From: Pectobacterium sp. A5351
GTDB lineage: Bacteria > Pseudomonadota > Gammaproteobacteria > Enterobacterales > Enterobacteriaceae
Direction: 5' to 3'
Assembly: GCF_028335745.1 (NCBI RefSeq)
Contig: NZ_CP116477.1
Location: 372,001-436,000, forward strand
DNA length: 64,000 nt
Both the position numbers and the translations under genes were made by a program. Under the pieces are notes generated by a model. The model saw only the letters and a list, made by a program, of their open reading frames with translations. It was not told where the DNA came from and searched no databases. Below, one piece after another: positions 48,774 through 58,029 of the stretch; position 1 is the stretch's first letter; each line of letters opens with the position of its first letter.

Positions 48774-50192
48774 TTAATCCCCCACCTTATTTCGTTGCGA
48801 TAGTGGCGTAATTCGCTCACCCTCAAAGGCGATCAGGCCATCCTTTTCCAGCTTGTCCAGCCAGCGGCTAAACTTCTTGTTTACATCAAAGCCCATTGCC
48901 CGCATATCATCCCGCACTAATGAACGGGTGCAGCCTTCACCGTTGGCCGTGCGTGAGCGAATGGCCTGCCACAGCGCAAAATGATTTTCCGCCAGCCGTG
49001 GGATACCGACTAAATCGGGATCGCTGGTAGCCTCATCCTCTCTGACTTCACGGCCTTCATCGTTCAGCACCAGCGAGGTGATCTGGTCGCCATCATCATC
49101 CACGTACAGATCGACGGCATTCAGGTCATAGGCACGACGCGGTGGTTCTTCCGCATCCTTCATCTTGGTGCAACTGAGGATCAACGCGCCGCCTTCACCT
49201 TCACGCCTGACGTTAAATTCCATGTCCAGCGCAGCACGGAAGGCGCTGGATCCCCGCGCCCCTTTGTCCTGATCTTTACCGGAATGATGGATAATCAGCA
49301 CCGTGGCCTGTGTTGCCGCTTTAATCGCGTCACATCCCTGGATGAATGCCCCCATGTCTTTAGCCGCATTCTCATCCGAACCGCCAAAACAGCGGGCGGC
49401 ACGTATCACCTGCTGCACGCTCTCCGGACTGGCCGGAAAAATCGGGCAATCGACACGATACAGCGCATTAATCGGGCTACCGCCGTTAAGCGTCTGCTCC
49501 CATGCCCGGATACGGCGGGGAACGCCAATCCCACCTTCACCAACGACATAAATCACCGCACCCTGTGTCACCGGCTTGCCCGCCCACGGTTTGCCAGTGG
49601 CGATATGGCATCCCCACGATACCGCCAGAAAAGACTTATACGAGCCGCTGGCACCGTAAGCGCTGGCGACGGATGAGCTCGGCAGATAGCCTTTAATCAG
49701 GTAGTCCTGCCGCGTATCAAAACCATCAGAGTCTTTGCGCAGGGGCAAGGCTGTGTTGAATGCTGGTGTAGCGGAATCGGTACGGACTAAAGGCGTATAC
49801 ATCGTATCGGGCTGATAACGTTGTTTGTTGAACGCGGATTTGGTGGCCTCAAGCCCATATTGCTGACGGTAATCATCCCAGTCACAGAGCGTTGTGGTGG
49901 TCGGTAACGACACCCAGCCGTCCACTAAAAGCGCGGCCACCTGTTTTGCGGCGTCTGACAGGTCACAGTTTTTCGCCCGTGCGACCAGATCAAGGCCATC
50001 GCCATGACCACACTGATTGCAAAACCACGTTCCCCGTCCTTCCTTGTCGTCAAAACGGAAGCGATCTTTGCCGCCACAGGCAGGACAAGCGCCATGTTTA
50101 CAGCCGGAAGGCACCGGAATAGCTAGCGCGGCCAGAATGACACCCCAACGGTGGTGCGATTGTGCGGTAATGTCTGAAACGAATTTACTCAT
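48774..50192 (-). CDS. Internally deleted primase/ATPase protein (island 2)
   Basis: This is a 472-residue version of the island 1 primase. It keeps the zinc finger (CPACGG, CNQCGHGDG) and Walker A (GASGSYKS). One in-frame deletion of about 170 residues joins KQVAAL to LVDGWVSL and removes the whole Toprim core. A second deletion of about 20 residues joins VIRAAR to CFGGSDE and removes Walker B (LIILDT). The frame is intact, but priming and ATP hydrolysis should be lost. It may be inert or act as a dominant DNA-binding form. Confidence 0.8.
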   Translation of the reverse strand: MSKFVSDITAQSHHRWGVILAALAIPVPSGCKHGACPACGGKDRFRFDDKEGRGTWFCNQCGHGDGLDLVARAKNCDLSDAAKQVAALLVDGWVSLPTTTTLCDWDDYRQQYGLEATKSAFNKQRYQPDTMYTPLVRTDSATPAFNTALPLRKDSDGFDTRQDYLIKGYLPSSSVASAYGASGSYKSFLAVSWGCHIATGKPWAGKPVTQGAVIYVVGEGGIGVPRRIRAWEQTLNGGSPINALYRVDCPIFPASPESVQQVIRAARCFGGSDENAAKDMGAFIQGCDAIKAATQATVLIIHHSGKDQDKGARGSSAFRAALDMEFNVRREGEGGALILSCTKMKDAEEPPRRAYDLNAVDLYVDDDGDQITSLVLNDEGREVREDEATSDPDLVGIPRLAENHFALWQAIRSRTANGEGCTRSLVRDDMRAMGFDVNKKFSRWLDKLEKDGLIAFEGERITPLSQRNKVGD

Positions 50193-50329
50193 CGTCAGCC
50201 ACCTCCGCTTGCAGCGCGTCATTCAACTGGTTCAGGCGCTCCCACAGGATAAATATCAGCAGCTCTTTCGCGAGCGCGTTGTCGAGTTCAATGATGGTGT
50301 AGGCCAGCGCCTGACAGTAGTCGACGAAT
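50185..50329 (-). pseudogene. C-terminal fragment of Ash-like gene fused to IS3 debris
   Basis: The last 45 or so codons of the island 1 accessory gene are kept (ALAYTIIELDNALAKELLIF onward). At the upstream end the frame changes into IS3 transposase sequence at GTCGACTACTG, where both genes share similar bases. The island 2 operon upstream of this point (alpA, recombinase) is missing. Confidence 0.7.
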
Positions 50330-50950
50330 TTTCTCGACCAGGTGTCTGTTACCAGACTCACATACGCCGTTCCCTGACGCAGCGGAAGGTAAGTGATATC
50401 CGCAACCCATACCTGCTACGGGTGGCTGGCAATAACCTGATTTGCTCCTGACTTCAATAAATTAGGGTGACGGTAAAAACGATGATGGCTGTTGGTTGTT
50501 TTATGATAGGCACATTTAGGCATCACCAGTAACCGCGAGCGACGTAGTATCTGGAACAGGCGATCGCGGCCAATATGCAACGCCGGTTCTGCTTGTTGTT
50601 GCAACAAGTAATGCAATTTACGCGCCCCCAACCGGGGCTGTAGTAACCGGATGGCCGTCACCTGTTCAATGATATTTTTGGCCTGTATTTCTCTTCCCCG
50701 CTCGCGCTGTAAAGACTGATACCACGCCTGTCGGCTAATCCCCATGAACCGGCAAGCGCGCGTTACTGTGAGTCCCGGCGTTTGTGCTTGCGTGATAACG
50801 TGGCCAACTGCTTTTTGTGAGTGTAGCTCCGAACTCCGTGTTCATGACCTTAACAACCGCTTCAAAAAACTGAGCTTTGACTTCTGATTCAGCGAGTTGC
50901 TGCTCAAGCTCTTTAATTCGCTGTTCGGGAGTAAGAGGCATTTTGGGCAT
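50330..50950 (-). mobile_element. IS3-family element remnant (orfA end and orfB part)
   Basis: On the minus strand an OrfA fragment (TPEQRIKELEQQLAESEVKA) passes by frameshift into OrfB (FMGISRQAWYQSLQRERGRE, RLGARKLHYLLQQQ). A TAG stop interrupts OrfB before QVWVADITYLPLRQGTAYV, the first DDE region. The frame ends at the junction with the Ash-like fragment. The element is dead. Confidence 0.8.
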
Positions 50951-50959
50951 GTTAACTCC

Positions 50960-51164
50960 GGGTATCCACCCCACGGAAAAACGCGAAGAAGAAATGGAAA
51001 GCTTCTATCGCACGCTGAAAGCGGAGTTGATGCGAGGAAGCGTGTTTGTTAGCAGAGAACAGGTGATGAACGCTATATTTGATGATATCGAGGTGTTTTA
51101 CAATTGCCGTTGCAAACATTCGATGGGTTATCAAACGCCGGTGGATGATGAAATGGCGGCATAA
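50960..51164 (+). pseudogene. Chimera of an integrase fragment and the end of an IS3 transposase
   Basis: On the plus strand about 35 bp match the P4-type integrase (GIHPTEKREEE). They run directly into the C-terminal part of an IS3 OrfB (SFYRTLKAELMRGSVFVSRE, then FDDIEVFYNCRCKHSMGYQT). The IS3 end lies in opposite orientation to the N-terminal part at 50330-50950. An inversion or two insertion events are needed. The integrase piece is a third partial copy of that gene. Confidence 0.75.
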
Positions 51165-51197
51165 TTAGGTGGGAATAATTTCAGGGGCAGATCCCCC

Positions 51198-51249
51198 TTC
51201 CCCTGAACCTTTTGCATTCTGCCTTTTAGCATGGTCAGGTTCAGGGGAA
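51198..51249. repeat. Large inverted repeat at the island 2/ABC operon border
   Basis: TTCCCCTGAACCT (51198-51210) and its exact complement AGGTTCAGGGGAA (51237-51249) enclose 26 bases. ATTGTTTTT follows on the plus strand, so it could end plus-strand transcripts from the debris. It may also be an IS end. Confidence 0.5.
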
Positions 51250-51278
51250 ATTGTTTTTGGTTACACGAAAATTGAGGT

Positions 51279-52361
51279 TTACTGCATCATAACTTCACGA
51301 ACGAACTCTTTCCTGAGTTGCGTATTATAGGCCTTGCCATAAAACTGTGTCGCTGTGTCCGGACTTTTCACTTCTTGGCTGATCTGTTTATTCATCGGCG
51401 TGGAACCAAAAGCTTTGCTGAGCGCTTGCTGCGTTTCCGGCTGAATTAGCCAGTTGAGAAATAGCTGTGATGCTGCCGGATGCGGACTGTTAGCGGCAAT
51501 GGCTGCGATGTTGCCACCGCCTGGCATACCAAACTCCGGCACGTAAAATTTCAGGCGTGTGGTGATAGCCCCAGCTTTTTGCAGTCCAGACAGATGATCT
51601 TCCCAGGCGGGCGTCAGCATCAGCTCACCATCGTTCAGGCGCGTCAGGCTGTCAGCGCCGGAGGCTGTGCGGATGATTTTGTCGTTATTGGACGCAAACC
51701 ACTGCCAGCCCTTATGCCACTTTTTCACCACGGCAGGGTCAACGGTCTCCGCTTCACTGTTAAACTCGCCGCCCAAAGTGGTAACAATTCGTTGGATAAA
51801 CGCTTCCCCAGCGCCGCCGTTGTTCGGGTCGTTATAACCAAACTTTTTCGGGTTGGCGTCGATAAAGCTTTGCAGTTGCTCGAGAGTTTGCGGCAGTGCT
51901 CGGTTGCCTATCTGCTGCGGATCGTAAGCAAAACCAGTCTGATTACCCCAAAACGCCACGGCATAACCTTGGGTATCGACGTTCTGAATCTGGTGTATGG
52001 CGTCGCCATAGCCGGGAAGAGAGTCCACCTTCGCTAGCACTTTCGCCCCCGTTGTCACCGACAACTGCGCCACGGAGAGGGCGATGACGTCGATTTTGCC
52101 TTTCGCTTTACCCGCCTCCGCCAGCAGCTTGTTCATATTGCCGTCGATACTGCCTTCCGGTATGTGCACTTTAATACCGTACTGCTGCTCAAAGTCTTTT
52201 ACAAAGCTGCGCCACTGCGGCTGGAGGTACCAGACGTTAAAGGTGATGCTGCCTTCCTGCTTAGCCTGAGCCACTACCGCATCCCAGCCGGTATTATCTG
52301 CTGCCAGTGCCAACGAACTGCACAGCAGGCCGCCCGCCAGAATCATTACTGTTTTTTTCAT
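51279..52361 (-). CDS. ABC transporter periplasmic substrate-binding protein
   Basis: A 360-residue periplasmic binding protein with a clear signal peptide (MKKTVMILAGGLLCSSLALA). The mature protein has the two-lobe layout of the iron/spermidine/2-aminoethylphosphonate-type binding proteins (GSITFNVWYLQPQW, YAVAFWGNQTGFAYDP, LMLTPAWEDHLSGLQ). The ligand cannot be read from sequence. It is the last gene of a four-gene operon divergent from a glycerophosphodiesterase, so an organic phosphodiester or its product is a fair guess. Confidence 0.82.
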   Translation of the reverse strand: MKKTVMILAGGLLCSSLALAADNTGWDAVVAQAKQEGSITFNVWYLQPQWRSFVKDFEQQYGIKVHIPEGSIDGNMNKLLAEAGKAKGKIDVIALSVAQLSVTTGAKVLAKVDSLPGYGDAIHQIQNVDTQGYAVAFWGNQTGFAYDPQQIGNRALPQTLEQLQSFIDANPKKFGYNDPNNGGAGEAFIQRIVTTLGGEFNSEAETVDPAVVKKWHKGWQWFASNNDKIIRTASGADSLTRLNDGELMLTPAWEDHLSGLQKAGAITTRLKFYVPEFGMPGGGNIAAIAANSPHPAASQLFLNWLIQPETQQALSKAFGSTPMNKQISQEVKSPDTATQFYGKAYNTQLRKEFVREVMMQ

Positions 52362-52381
52362 TATACTTCTCCTGTAAAAGG

Positions 52382-53218
52382 TTAGGCTTTCCCCGTTGAC
52401 TGTGACAGGTAGTTCCCTTTCAGCAGTTTCTCGATGATGATCATCAGGATAACGTTAGGAATCACCAGAATCATCGACACCACTGCTGCATCCGGGCGGA
52501 CGAAGGAGTAGCCGAGGAAAGAGTAAAGAATGGTCGGGACGGTGATAAAATCCGGCGCACCCAGCACGTAAGAGATGCTGAATTCCTCCAGACTTCGCAC
52601 CAGACAAAAAATCAGCGCTGCCAGGAAGCTCGGTTTCAGCAACGGCAGATAAGCATTGCAGAAGGTGCTCCACGCGCCGGAGCCTAAGTCGCGGCTGGCA
52701 TCGATCAGGTCCTGCGGTACCGCCTTAAACCCCGCCGACATAATGCGGATGGAATAGGGCAGCGTCAGCACTGTATGGCCGATGACGATGCTGATAAACG
52801 CATTGCTGATATTGAGGTTAATCAGCATGGCGCTGAAGAAGATCCCAATCAGCATTCCCGGCATCACCAGCGGGATCAGCGTCAGCATCTCCGCCACCGC
52901 CTTGCCACGAAAGCTCATACGCCCGAAGGCATAGGCAGTGGGCAGAGACAGCAGCAGGCTAACCACCGCCACCGCAGGCGCAATGGTGTAGCTGTTGAAC
53001 AGCGCCTCGGAAAGTGAGGTCTTTTCCCATACTAGCAACCAGCGGTTGAACGACAGCACTGGCGGGAAGATATCCGGGTAGCTCCACGGATGGGCCGGGT
53101 CAACCAGCGACCAGAGGATCGCCATGCCAAACGGCATGCCTAGCCAGACCAGGTTGGCGACAACGAAGAAGACCAGCGAAATGGTCACCACCCGGCGACC
53201 ATTGGTAGTGTGGCTCAT
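52382..53218 (-). CDS. ABC transporter permease (second)
   Basis: A 278-residue inner-membrane permease with six hydrophobic segments. The coupling-helix motif that contacts the ATPase is visible (LIDASRDLGSGAWSTFCNAYLPLLKP). It belongs to the PotC/YdcV-type group. Its start overlaps the stop of the upstream permease by 4 bp. It forms the channel with the other permease. Confidence 0.88.
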   Translation of the reverse strand: MSHTTNGRRVVTISLVFFVVANLVWLGMPFGMAILWSLVDPAHPWSYPDIFPPVLSFNRWLLVWEKTSLSEALFNSYTIAPAVAVVSLLLSLPTAYAFGRMSFRGKAVAEMLTLIPLVMPGMLIGIFFSAMLINLNISNAFISIVIGHTVLTLPYSIRIMSAGFKAVPQDLIDASRDLGSGAWSTFCNAYLPLLKPSFLAALIFCLVRSLEEFSISYVLGAPDFITVPTILYSFLGYSFVRPDAAVVSMILVIPNVILMIIIEKLLKGNYLSQSTGKA

Positions 53219-54081
53219 TTGACCTCTCCTTTGCGGGTAGCGAACGGGGTAATCATCATGGCGAAAAGCAGTGTGCAGACTGCCGCGGTGATCATAATGA
53301 TCACCGCAATCACCGCCGCGTTATTCCACTCGCCGTACTCCATGGCGGTGGCCTGCATCAGCCGCGCCAGCGAGTAGGTGTTGCGTGGCCCGGCCACCGA
53401 GAAGAAGGCGAAGTCGCCCAGTGCACCAATAAACACCAAAATCAGCGTCACTTGTACCGCAGGCAGCGTCAGCGGCACTACCACGCCGGTAAAACTGCGC
53501 CAGCGGCTGGCACCGAGGTTGCTGGCGGCGTCCAGTATGTCGTTACGAATGGCGTTGACCGCCCCCCCCACCAGGATCAGGGCGAAGGGGAGATTCTTCC
53601 AGATTTGCAGAATAACCACGCCCCAGCCGAAATCGTCATTCTGCATCCGTAGCGGCTCGCTGATAATACCCAGCGCCAGTAGCAGCTCGTTGATGATGCC
53701 GTGGTAAGCGACGATGTTGACGAACAGGAACGCCGCCACCAGGCCGGGAATAAACATCGGTGCGCGCAGCACGGCGGTAATGCCTTCTTTGCCAACCATC
53801 GGTTTACGCATCCATAGCGCCAGCGGATACGCGAAAATCACAGAGCCGAACGCCCCCAGCATCGACACTTTTACTGAATAAAACAGCGCGCTTTGCAGCA
53901 CCTCGTCCTGCAGCATGTTGCGCCAGTATTCCAGTGAGAAATGGCTGTCGCCTTCGAGGTTGAACCAGCCCAGGCTCTGGACGATCACCACGTAAAAGGT
54001 GGATCCCATCAGCAGCAGGATCGTGCCCAGACCGCTGAGCATCAGCAGCCAGGCGACAGTATCGTTGCGCCATTTTTTCAT
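53215..54081 (-). CDS. ABC transporter permease (first)
   Basis: A 288-residue PotB-type permease with six membrane segments. The EAA-type coupling loop reads ILDAASNLGASRWRSFTGVV and is followed by PLTLPAV. It overlaps its neighbours by 4 bp on both sides, so ATPase and both permeases are translated together. Confidence 0.88.
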   Translation of the reverse strand: MKKWRNDTVAWLLMLSGLGTILLLMGSTFYVVIVQSLGWFNLEGDSHFSLEYWRNMLQDEVLQSALFYSVKVSMLGAFGSVIFAYPLALWMRKPMVGKEGITAVLRAPMFIPGLVAAFLFVNIVAYHGIINELLLALGIISEPLRMQNDDFGWGVVILQIWKNLPFALILVGGAVNAIRNDILDAASNLGASRWRSFTGVVVPLTLPAVQVTLILVFIGALGDFAFFSVAGPRNTYSLARLMQATAMEYGEWNNAAVIAVIIMITAAVCTLLFAMMITPFATRKGEVK

Positions 54082-55145
54082 GATACCGGCTCCAGAAAAT
54101 GGATGGCGTTTTCCGCCAAACGGAAGCAGGCGCGTTCACCCGGCGTAACCGGCGGCTTTTTAATCAGTTGCAGGCGCACCGACAGCCCTGTGTTGTTGTG
54201 TCCCCAGGCCTCGGTGAGGTTGCCCATAAAGGCCATTTTGTCGAGCGTCAGAGTGAAGTGGTTGTCCCCCACCTGCGGCTGGTTGACATACTGCGCGTCT
54301 TCCGGTCGCCAGCAGATATAGCAGTGCTCCGCCCGCGGTGGTTGGTCCGAGAAGACGTAAAACTCGCCGAGGGTGCAGCGTACCCGGTAATAACCCGACT
54401 GTTCTGCGGGCGTGACCTGCGCGGTGTCGATATTGGCCGCCCCGATAAAATCCGCCACAAATCGGTTGGCCGGACGGTAGTAGATCTCTTCCGGTTTGCC
54501 GATCTGCTCAACGTTACCGGCGTTCAGTACCACGATTTTGTCCGACATCGCCAGCGCTTCCGCCTGGTCGTGGGTGACGTAAATTGAAGTGAGCTGGTAC
54601 TGCCGCTGCAGTTCCTTAATCTCAAAACGCACGCTCTCGCGCAGTTTGGCGTCGAGGTTGGAGAGCGGCTCGTCAAACAGGATCACGTCTGGACGGGTGA
54701 TCATCGCCCGGGCTAGCGCCACACGCTGCTGCTGGCCGCCGGAGAGCTGAGCGGGCATTTTCAGCCGCTGGCTCTCCAGCCCCACCTGCTTGAGCGCCTC
54801 CGCCAATCGGGCTTGCTGTTCACCGATGGCGACCTTTTTCTGCTTCAGGCCAAAGCAGATGTTGTGTGCCACGTTGAGATGCGGAAACAGCGCATAGGAC
54901 TGGAAACACATGGCAGTATTGCGTTTTTCCGGCGGCAGTGCGTTAACCGTTTTATCGCCAATCAGAATGCGTCCGCTGTCCGGCTGGTGAAAGCCGCCGA
55001 TCATTTTCAGCAGGGTCGTTTTACCGCAGCCGCTCGGCCCGAGCAGCGTAACGAACTCCCCCTCTTCAGCGCAGAACGAGATTCCCCTGGCGGCGTAGAA
55101 TTCGCCGAACGTTTTGGTCACCTGTTCCAGAACCAATTTTGACAT
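54078..55145 (-). CDS. ABC transporter ATP-binding protein
   Basis: A 355-residue ATPase of the PotA/FbpC/UgpC type. It shows Walker [10 protein letters not shown] (about 33-41), the Q-loop, signature LSGGQQQR, Walker [13 protein letters not shown], and the H-loop VTHDQ. The C-terminal TOBE-type regulatory domain starts near residue 240. It is the first gene of the operon, whose promoter lies in the A+T-rich interval shared with the GDPD gene. Confidence 0.92.
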   Translation of the reverse strand: MSKLVLEQVTKTFGEFYAARGISFCAEEGEFVTLLGPSGCGKTTLLKMIGGFHQPDSGRILIGDKTVNALPPEKRNTAMCFQSYALFPHLNVAHNICFGLKQKKVAIGEQQARLAEALKQVGLESQRLKMPAQLSGGQQQRVALARAMITRPDVILFDEPLSNLDAKLRESVRFEIKELQRQYQLTSIYVTHDQAEALAMSDKIVVLNAGNVEQIGKPEEIYYRPANRFVADFIGAANIDTAQVTPAEQSGYYRVRCTLGEFYVFSDQPPRAEHCYICWRPEDAQYVNQPQVGDNHFTLTLDKMAFMGNLTEAWGHNNTGLSVRLQLIKKPPVTPGERACFRLAENAIHFLEPVS

Positions 55146-55360
55146 AAGCCTGTTTTCCGTCGGATTAAAGATGGTGATTAAATTTACATACTAAATATTA
55201 AATTTATGTGACATCGATCTTTAAAATCAAAAAAGACATAAATATAAAAAATAAGTACTTAAAAAATAAATATTTATTATTTTTCGCACAAAAAACACTT
55301 TATAATTTAAATTTAATAATTAAAGTTAATTGTTATCTTTCATCATAAGGAACTTTAAAG
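55146..55360. promoter_or_regulatory. A+T-rich divergent control region (ABC operon / GDPD gene)
   Basis: The 215-bp interval is extremely A+T-rich and separates the divergent units. It contains the palindrome AATAAATATTTATT (55265-55278) and several TTTAAATT-like repeats. ROK regulators of the NagC/Mlc type bind A+T-rich palindromes, so the nearby ROK gene product is the likely regulator. Exact promoters are not resolved. Confidence 0.5.
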
Positions 55361-56191
55361 ATGGCGTTTAACTTTCACCGGGCAGCAGAGGGGGTTGTGC
55401 TGGTCAACAGCCACCGTGGATATTCCAGCCGCGCGCCAGAAAACACCTTTCCTGCCTTTGAAGCTGCCCGTCAGGCGGGAACCCACTGTATTGAAATCGA
55501 TATCCACCTGACGACGGATAATCAGATAGTCGTCACGCATGATCACCGTATTGACCGGGTTTCCACCGGGTACGGATTTGTTGAGCAGATGACGTACCCG
55601 CAACTGCTGGAGTACGACTTTGGCGTGAAATACCATTCGTCGTTTGCCGGAACGAGAATCCCCTTGCTGGCGGATGTGCTGCGCTGGGCGGTGGAAAACG
55701 GAATGGGGCTGATTGTTGAGGTAAAACAGCGCAACCGTCATGACACGTTTGTCGCTGTACTGGTTGCGTTGCTGCGCGAGCAGCCGGAGGCCATTAGTCA
55801 CATTCAACTGCTGGGCTTCAACCATGTGCTAATCAACCGGGTGAAGGCACAAATTCCGCAACTGGCGTTACAGGTGGTAACGCTGGAGCGTTGCAATAAT
55901 CAATTGGCGACGGTACAGCAGTCAAATGCCGGGTGCGTCTGTTTTGAGTTTGAGTTCGCCCATATCGACGATCTGCAGTCCTACAAGAACGCAGGGCTGG
56001 GAGTACGGATGTACCTGCATGAAGTGAAAAACGGCATGACACCGCTGGAGCAGTACGACTATAAATTCGGCTGCGATAGTCGTCCGGTGATTATCGGCTG
56101 GATGCAGGCGGGGCTGATTGATATGCTCAGCCACGATGATATTCCGTATTTGCAGGGGCTGATTGAAGAGGCCGGACTGTACTGGGATTAG
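55361..56191 (+). CDS. Cytoplasmic glycerophosphodiester phosphodiesterase family protein
   Basis: A 276-residue TIM-barrel hydrolase that releases an alcohol from glycerophosphodiesters to give glycerol-3-phosphate. Catalytic and metal residues are visible: NSHRGYSSRAPENT (His, Arg, Glu), IEIDIHLT (Glu, Asp), VTHDH (His) and IVEVK (Glu, Lys). No signal peptide is present, so it acts in the cytoplasm, similar to UgpQ. AAGGA lies ahead of the ATG. Its place opposite an ABC importer and before a ROK regulator suggests hydrolysis of the imported compound. Confidence 0.9.
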   Translation: MAFNFHRAAEGVVLVNSHRGYSSRAPENTFPAFEAARQAGTHCIEIDIHLTTDNQIVVTHDHRIDRVSTGYGFVEQMTYPQLLEYDFGVKYHSSFAGTRIPLLADVLRWAVENGMGLIVEVKQRNRHDTFVAVLVALLREQPEAISHIQLLGFNHVLINRVKAQIPQLALQVVTLERCNNQLATVQQSNAGCVCFEFEFAHIDDLQSYKNAGLGVRMYLHEVKNGMTPLEQYDYKFGCDSRPVIIGWMQAGLIDMLSHDDIPYLQGLIEEAGLYWD

Positions 56192-56209
56192 ATAAAAATT
56201 AAGGACACC

Positions 56210-57322
56210 ATGAACGCCCAATCTGAACGCCTTGAACTGCGTGGTTCGCAGCGCCTGCTGCTGGAACTGATCCGGCGCCACGCTCCGGTGACACGAGCCG
56301 AACTGGCGCGGTTGTCTGGGTTGACGGCTGGCGCGATCACCCAACAGTGTCGGGAGCTGATGTTCTCCGGTCTGGTCGTGGAAGGGGAGCGCAATACAGG
56401 ACAGCGTGGCCAGCCGTCGCTGCCGCTGCGCCTTAACCCTGGTGGTGGTTGTGCCATTGGGCTATCGTTCAGTCCCGGCTTTATCGATATGACGGTGGTC
56501 GATCTCAGCGGCCGCCAGTTGTTGTCGTTCTCCGAAGCGCATCAGGAAAATCAGCCGCTGGCGGCCACGCTGGTACAAATCAAGATCTTGGTGGAACAAA
56601 CGCTGAAAAAGCGCCAGCTTCAGCACGCGCGTATTCTGGGCATTGGTTATGCGGTGCCTGGTTTTTTGAAAGCTGATGGGCGTAAACGCCATAGCGTGCC
56701 CTGGCTGGAGAGCTGGCGCGAGGTAGATTTGCAGCAGGCGTTTGCTGACAACCTGCCGTGGCCAACATGGGTGGAGAACAACGCCAACGCATCGGCGGTG
56801 GGCGAGTTGTACAGCGGTGAATGGAATGAGTACAGCGATCTGACCTTTATCGATCTCGGTTATGGTATCGGCGCGGGGATTATCTCTGGGCATAAAATGC
56901 TGCGCGGTGGGTTCTGCAATGCTGGTGAAGTCGGGATGGCGTTTCCTATCGAGACGCCGCGTCCGTCGTATAAGGACCTGGTTGCCACTCTGGGGAGTGA
57001 AGGATTCAGTGAAACCCAACTACCGGACCTGATTGCCGGGCAGCATCCGCTACTGGAAAGCTGGTTTGAACGCTGTCGTGATCAGGTGGAGCAGACGGTG
57101 TTCGGCTGTGTGCAGTGGGTGGATCCGCAAATTATCGTGCTCGGCGGGGCGATGCCGAAACCGATTATCAGCCGTCTGGTGACGGAACTGAATCAGCAGC
57201 TTGGAACCCGACTCGACCCCAACCGCCCGAAAGTGGCGCTTGCTGCTTCCTCAATGGGGGCGCAAAGTGCATCACGGGGCGCGGCGATGATCCCGTTGTA
57301 TCAGGTGATTAACGAGGGATAA
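56210..57322 (+). CDS. ROK-family transcriptional regulator
   Basis: A 370-residue regulator of the NagC/Mlc/XylR type. It has an N-terminal winged helix at about 10-70 ([20 protein letters not shown]). A sugar-kinase-like ROK domain follows, with [13 protein letters not shown] and [12 protein letters not shown]. The usual zinc-binding Cys cluster of ROK proteins is missing; that region reads [19 protein letters not shown]. It lies 18 bp after the GDPD gene. It probably represses both divergent units and responds to a product of the pathway. Confidence 0.88.
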   Translation: MNAQSERLELRGSQRLLLELIRRHAPVTRAELARLSGLTAGAITQQCRELMFSGLVVEGERNTGQRGQPSLPLRLNPGGGCAIGLSFSPGFIDMTVVDLSGRQLLSFSEAHQENQPLAATLVQIKILVEQTLKKRQLQHARILGIGYAVPGFLKADGRKRHSVPWLESWREVDLQQAFADNLPWPTWVENNANASAVGELYSGEWNEYSDLTFIDLGYGIGAGIISGHKMLRGGFCNAGEVGMAFPIETPRPSYKDLVATLGSEGFSETQLPDLIAGQHPLLESWFERCRDQVEQTVFGCVQWVDPQIIVLGGAMPKPIISRLVTELNQQLGTRLDPNRPKVALAASSMGAQSASRGAAMIPLYQVINEG

Positions 57323-57510
57323 GCGAGATTTCTCCTTGTAATACTCTACAGGCGAACACGTTGTCAACGATGCCAGCGGCAACCTGCAAGATGTCGCATT
57401 TTCTTTCTCGCAGCCTGTTCGTTCCCGTGGCGCAGTGTGATACAAGTCGTTCCATGACCGCGGCCTCTCCGATCGTCTGTGGCCGCTTTATGACGGATCT
57501 GGGAGGACGA

Positions 57511-57939
57511 GTGGAATTAAGCGTGACGCACGATATTGCCGATAGCGATCGGGAAGCACTTTTTGCGGGCCTTCGGAGCTACAACTGCCAGTTTATTAAT
57601 CCGGCTTCTTTTGGGCAAATCGGTATTTTTCATCGCAATAGTGCTGGAACCATGACCGGCGGACTGATTGCCACGCGTAAGGGACTATGGCTGTGTATTG
57701 ATTATTTATGGGTGGGTGAGGAATCCAGAGGTCTGAAGCTCGGTAGCGCGTTGGTGAAAGAAGCGGAAGAGGAGGCTATACGTCTTGGGTGCCGTCATGC
57801 GCTTGTGGATACGTTTAGTTTTCAGGCGCTTCCTTTTTATGAAAAACAAGGTTATCAGTTGCAAATGTCTTTACCTGATTTTCCTGAGGACGGCATGTTA
57901 CGACACTATCTAATAAAGAAAAATATTCAGGCTGCATGA
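57511..57939 (+). CDS. GNAT-family N-acetyltransferase
   Basis: A 142-residue acetyltransferase. The start is GTG 57511, three bases after a strong GGGAGGA; the open frame extends to 57361 but with no such site. The acetyl-CoA loop is in [20 protein letters not shown], with [17 protein letters not shown] near the end. The substrate is unknown. Confidence 0.82.
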   Translation: MELSVTHDIADSDREALFAGLRSYNCQFINPASFGQIGIFHRNSAGTMTGGLIATRKGLWLCIDYLWVGEESRGLKLGSALVKEAEEEAIRLGCRHALVDTFSFQALPFYEKQGYQLQMSLPDFPEDGMLRHYLIKKNIQAA

Positions 57940-58029
57940 TAGTTATCCACCCATTGACCAATGACAAGGTAGACCGCGCGTGACCCTCTTTATAATCAGG
58001 CCCGTTTCTCTTCTCACTGGTGTGGACGC

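Noticed and set aside
53941..54587. Plus-strand frames opposite the ABC ATPase and permease
   Set aside because: They are shadows of genes with intact Walker and coupling motifs on the minus strand.
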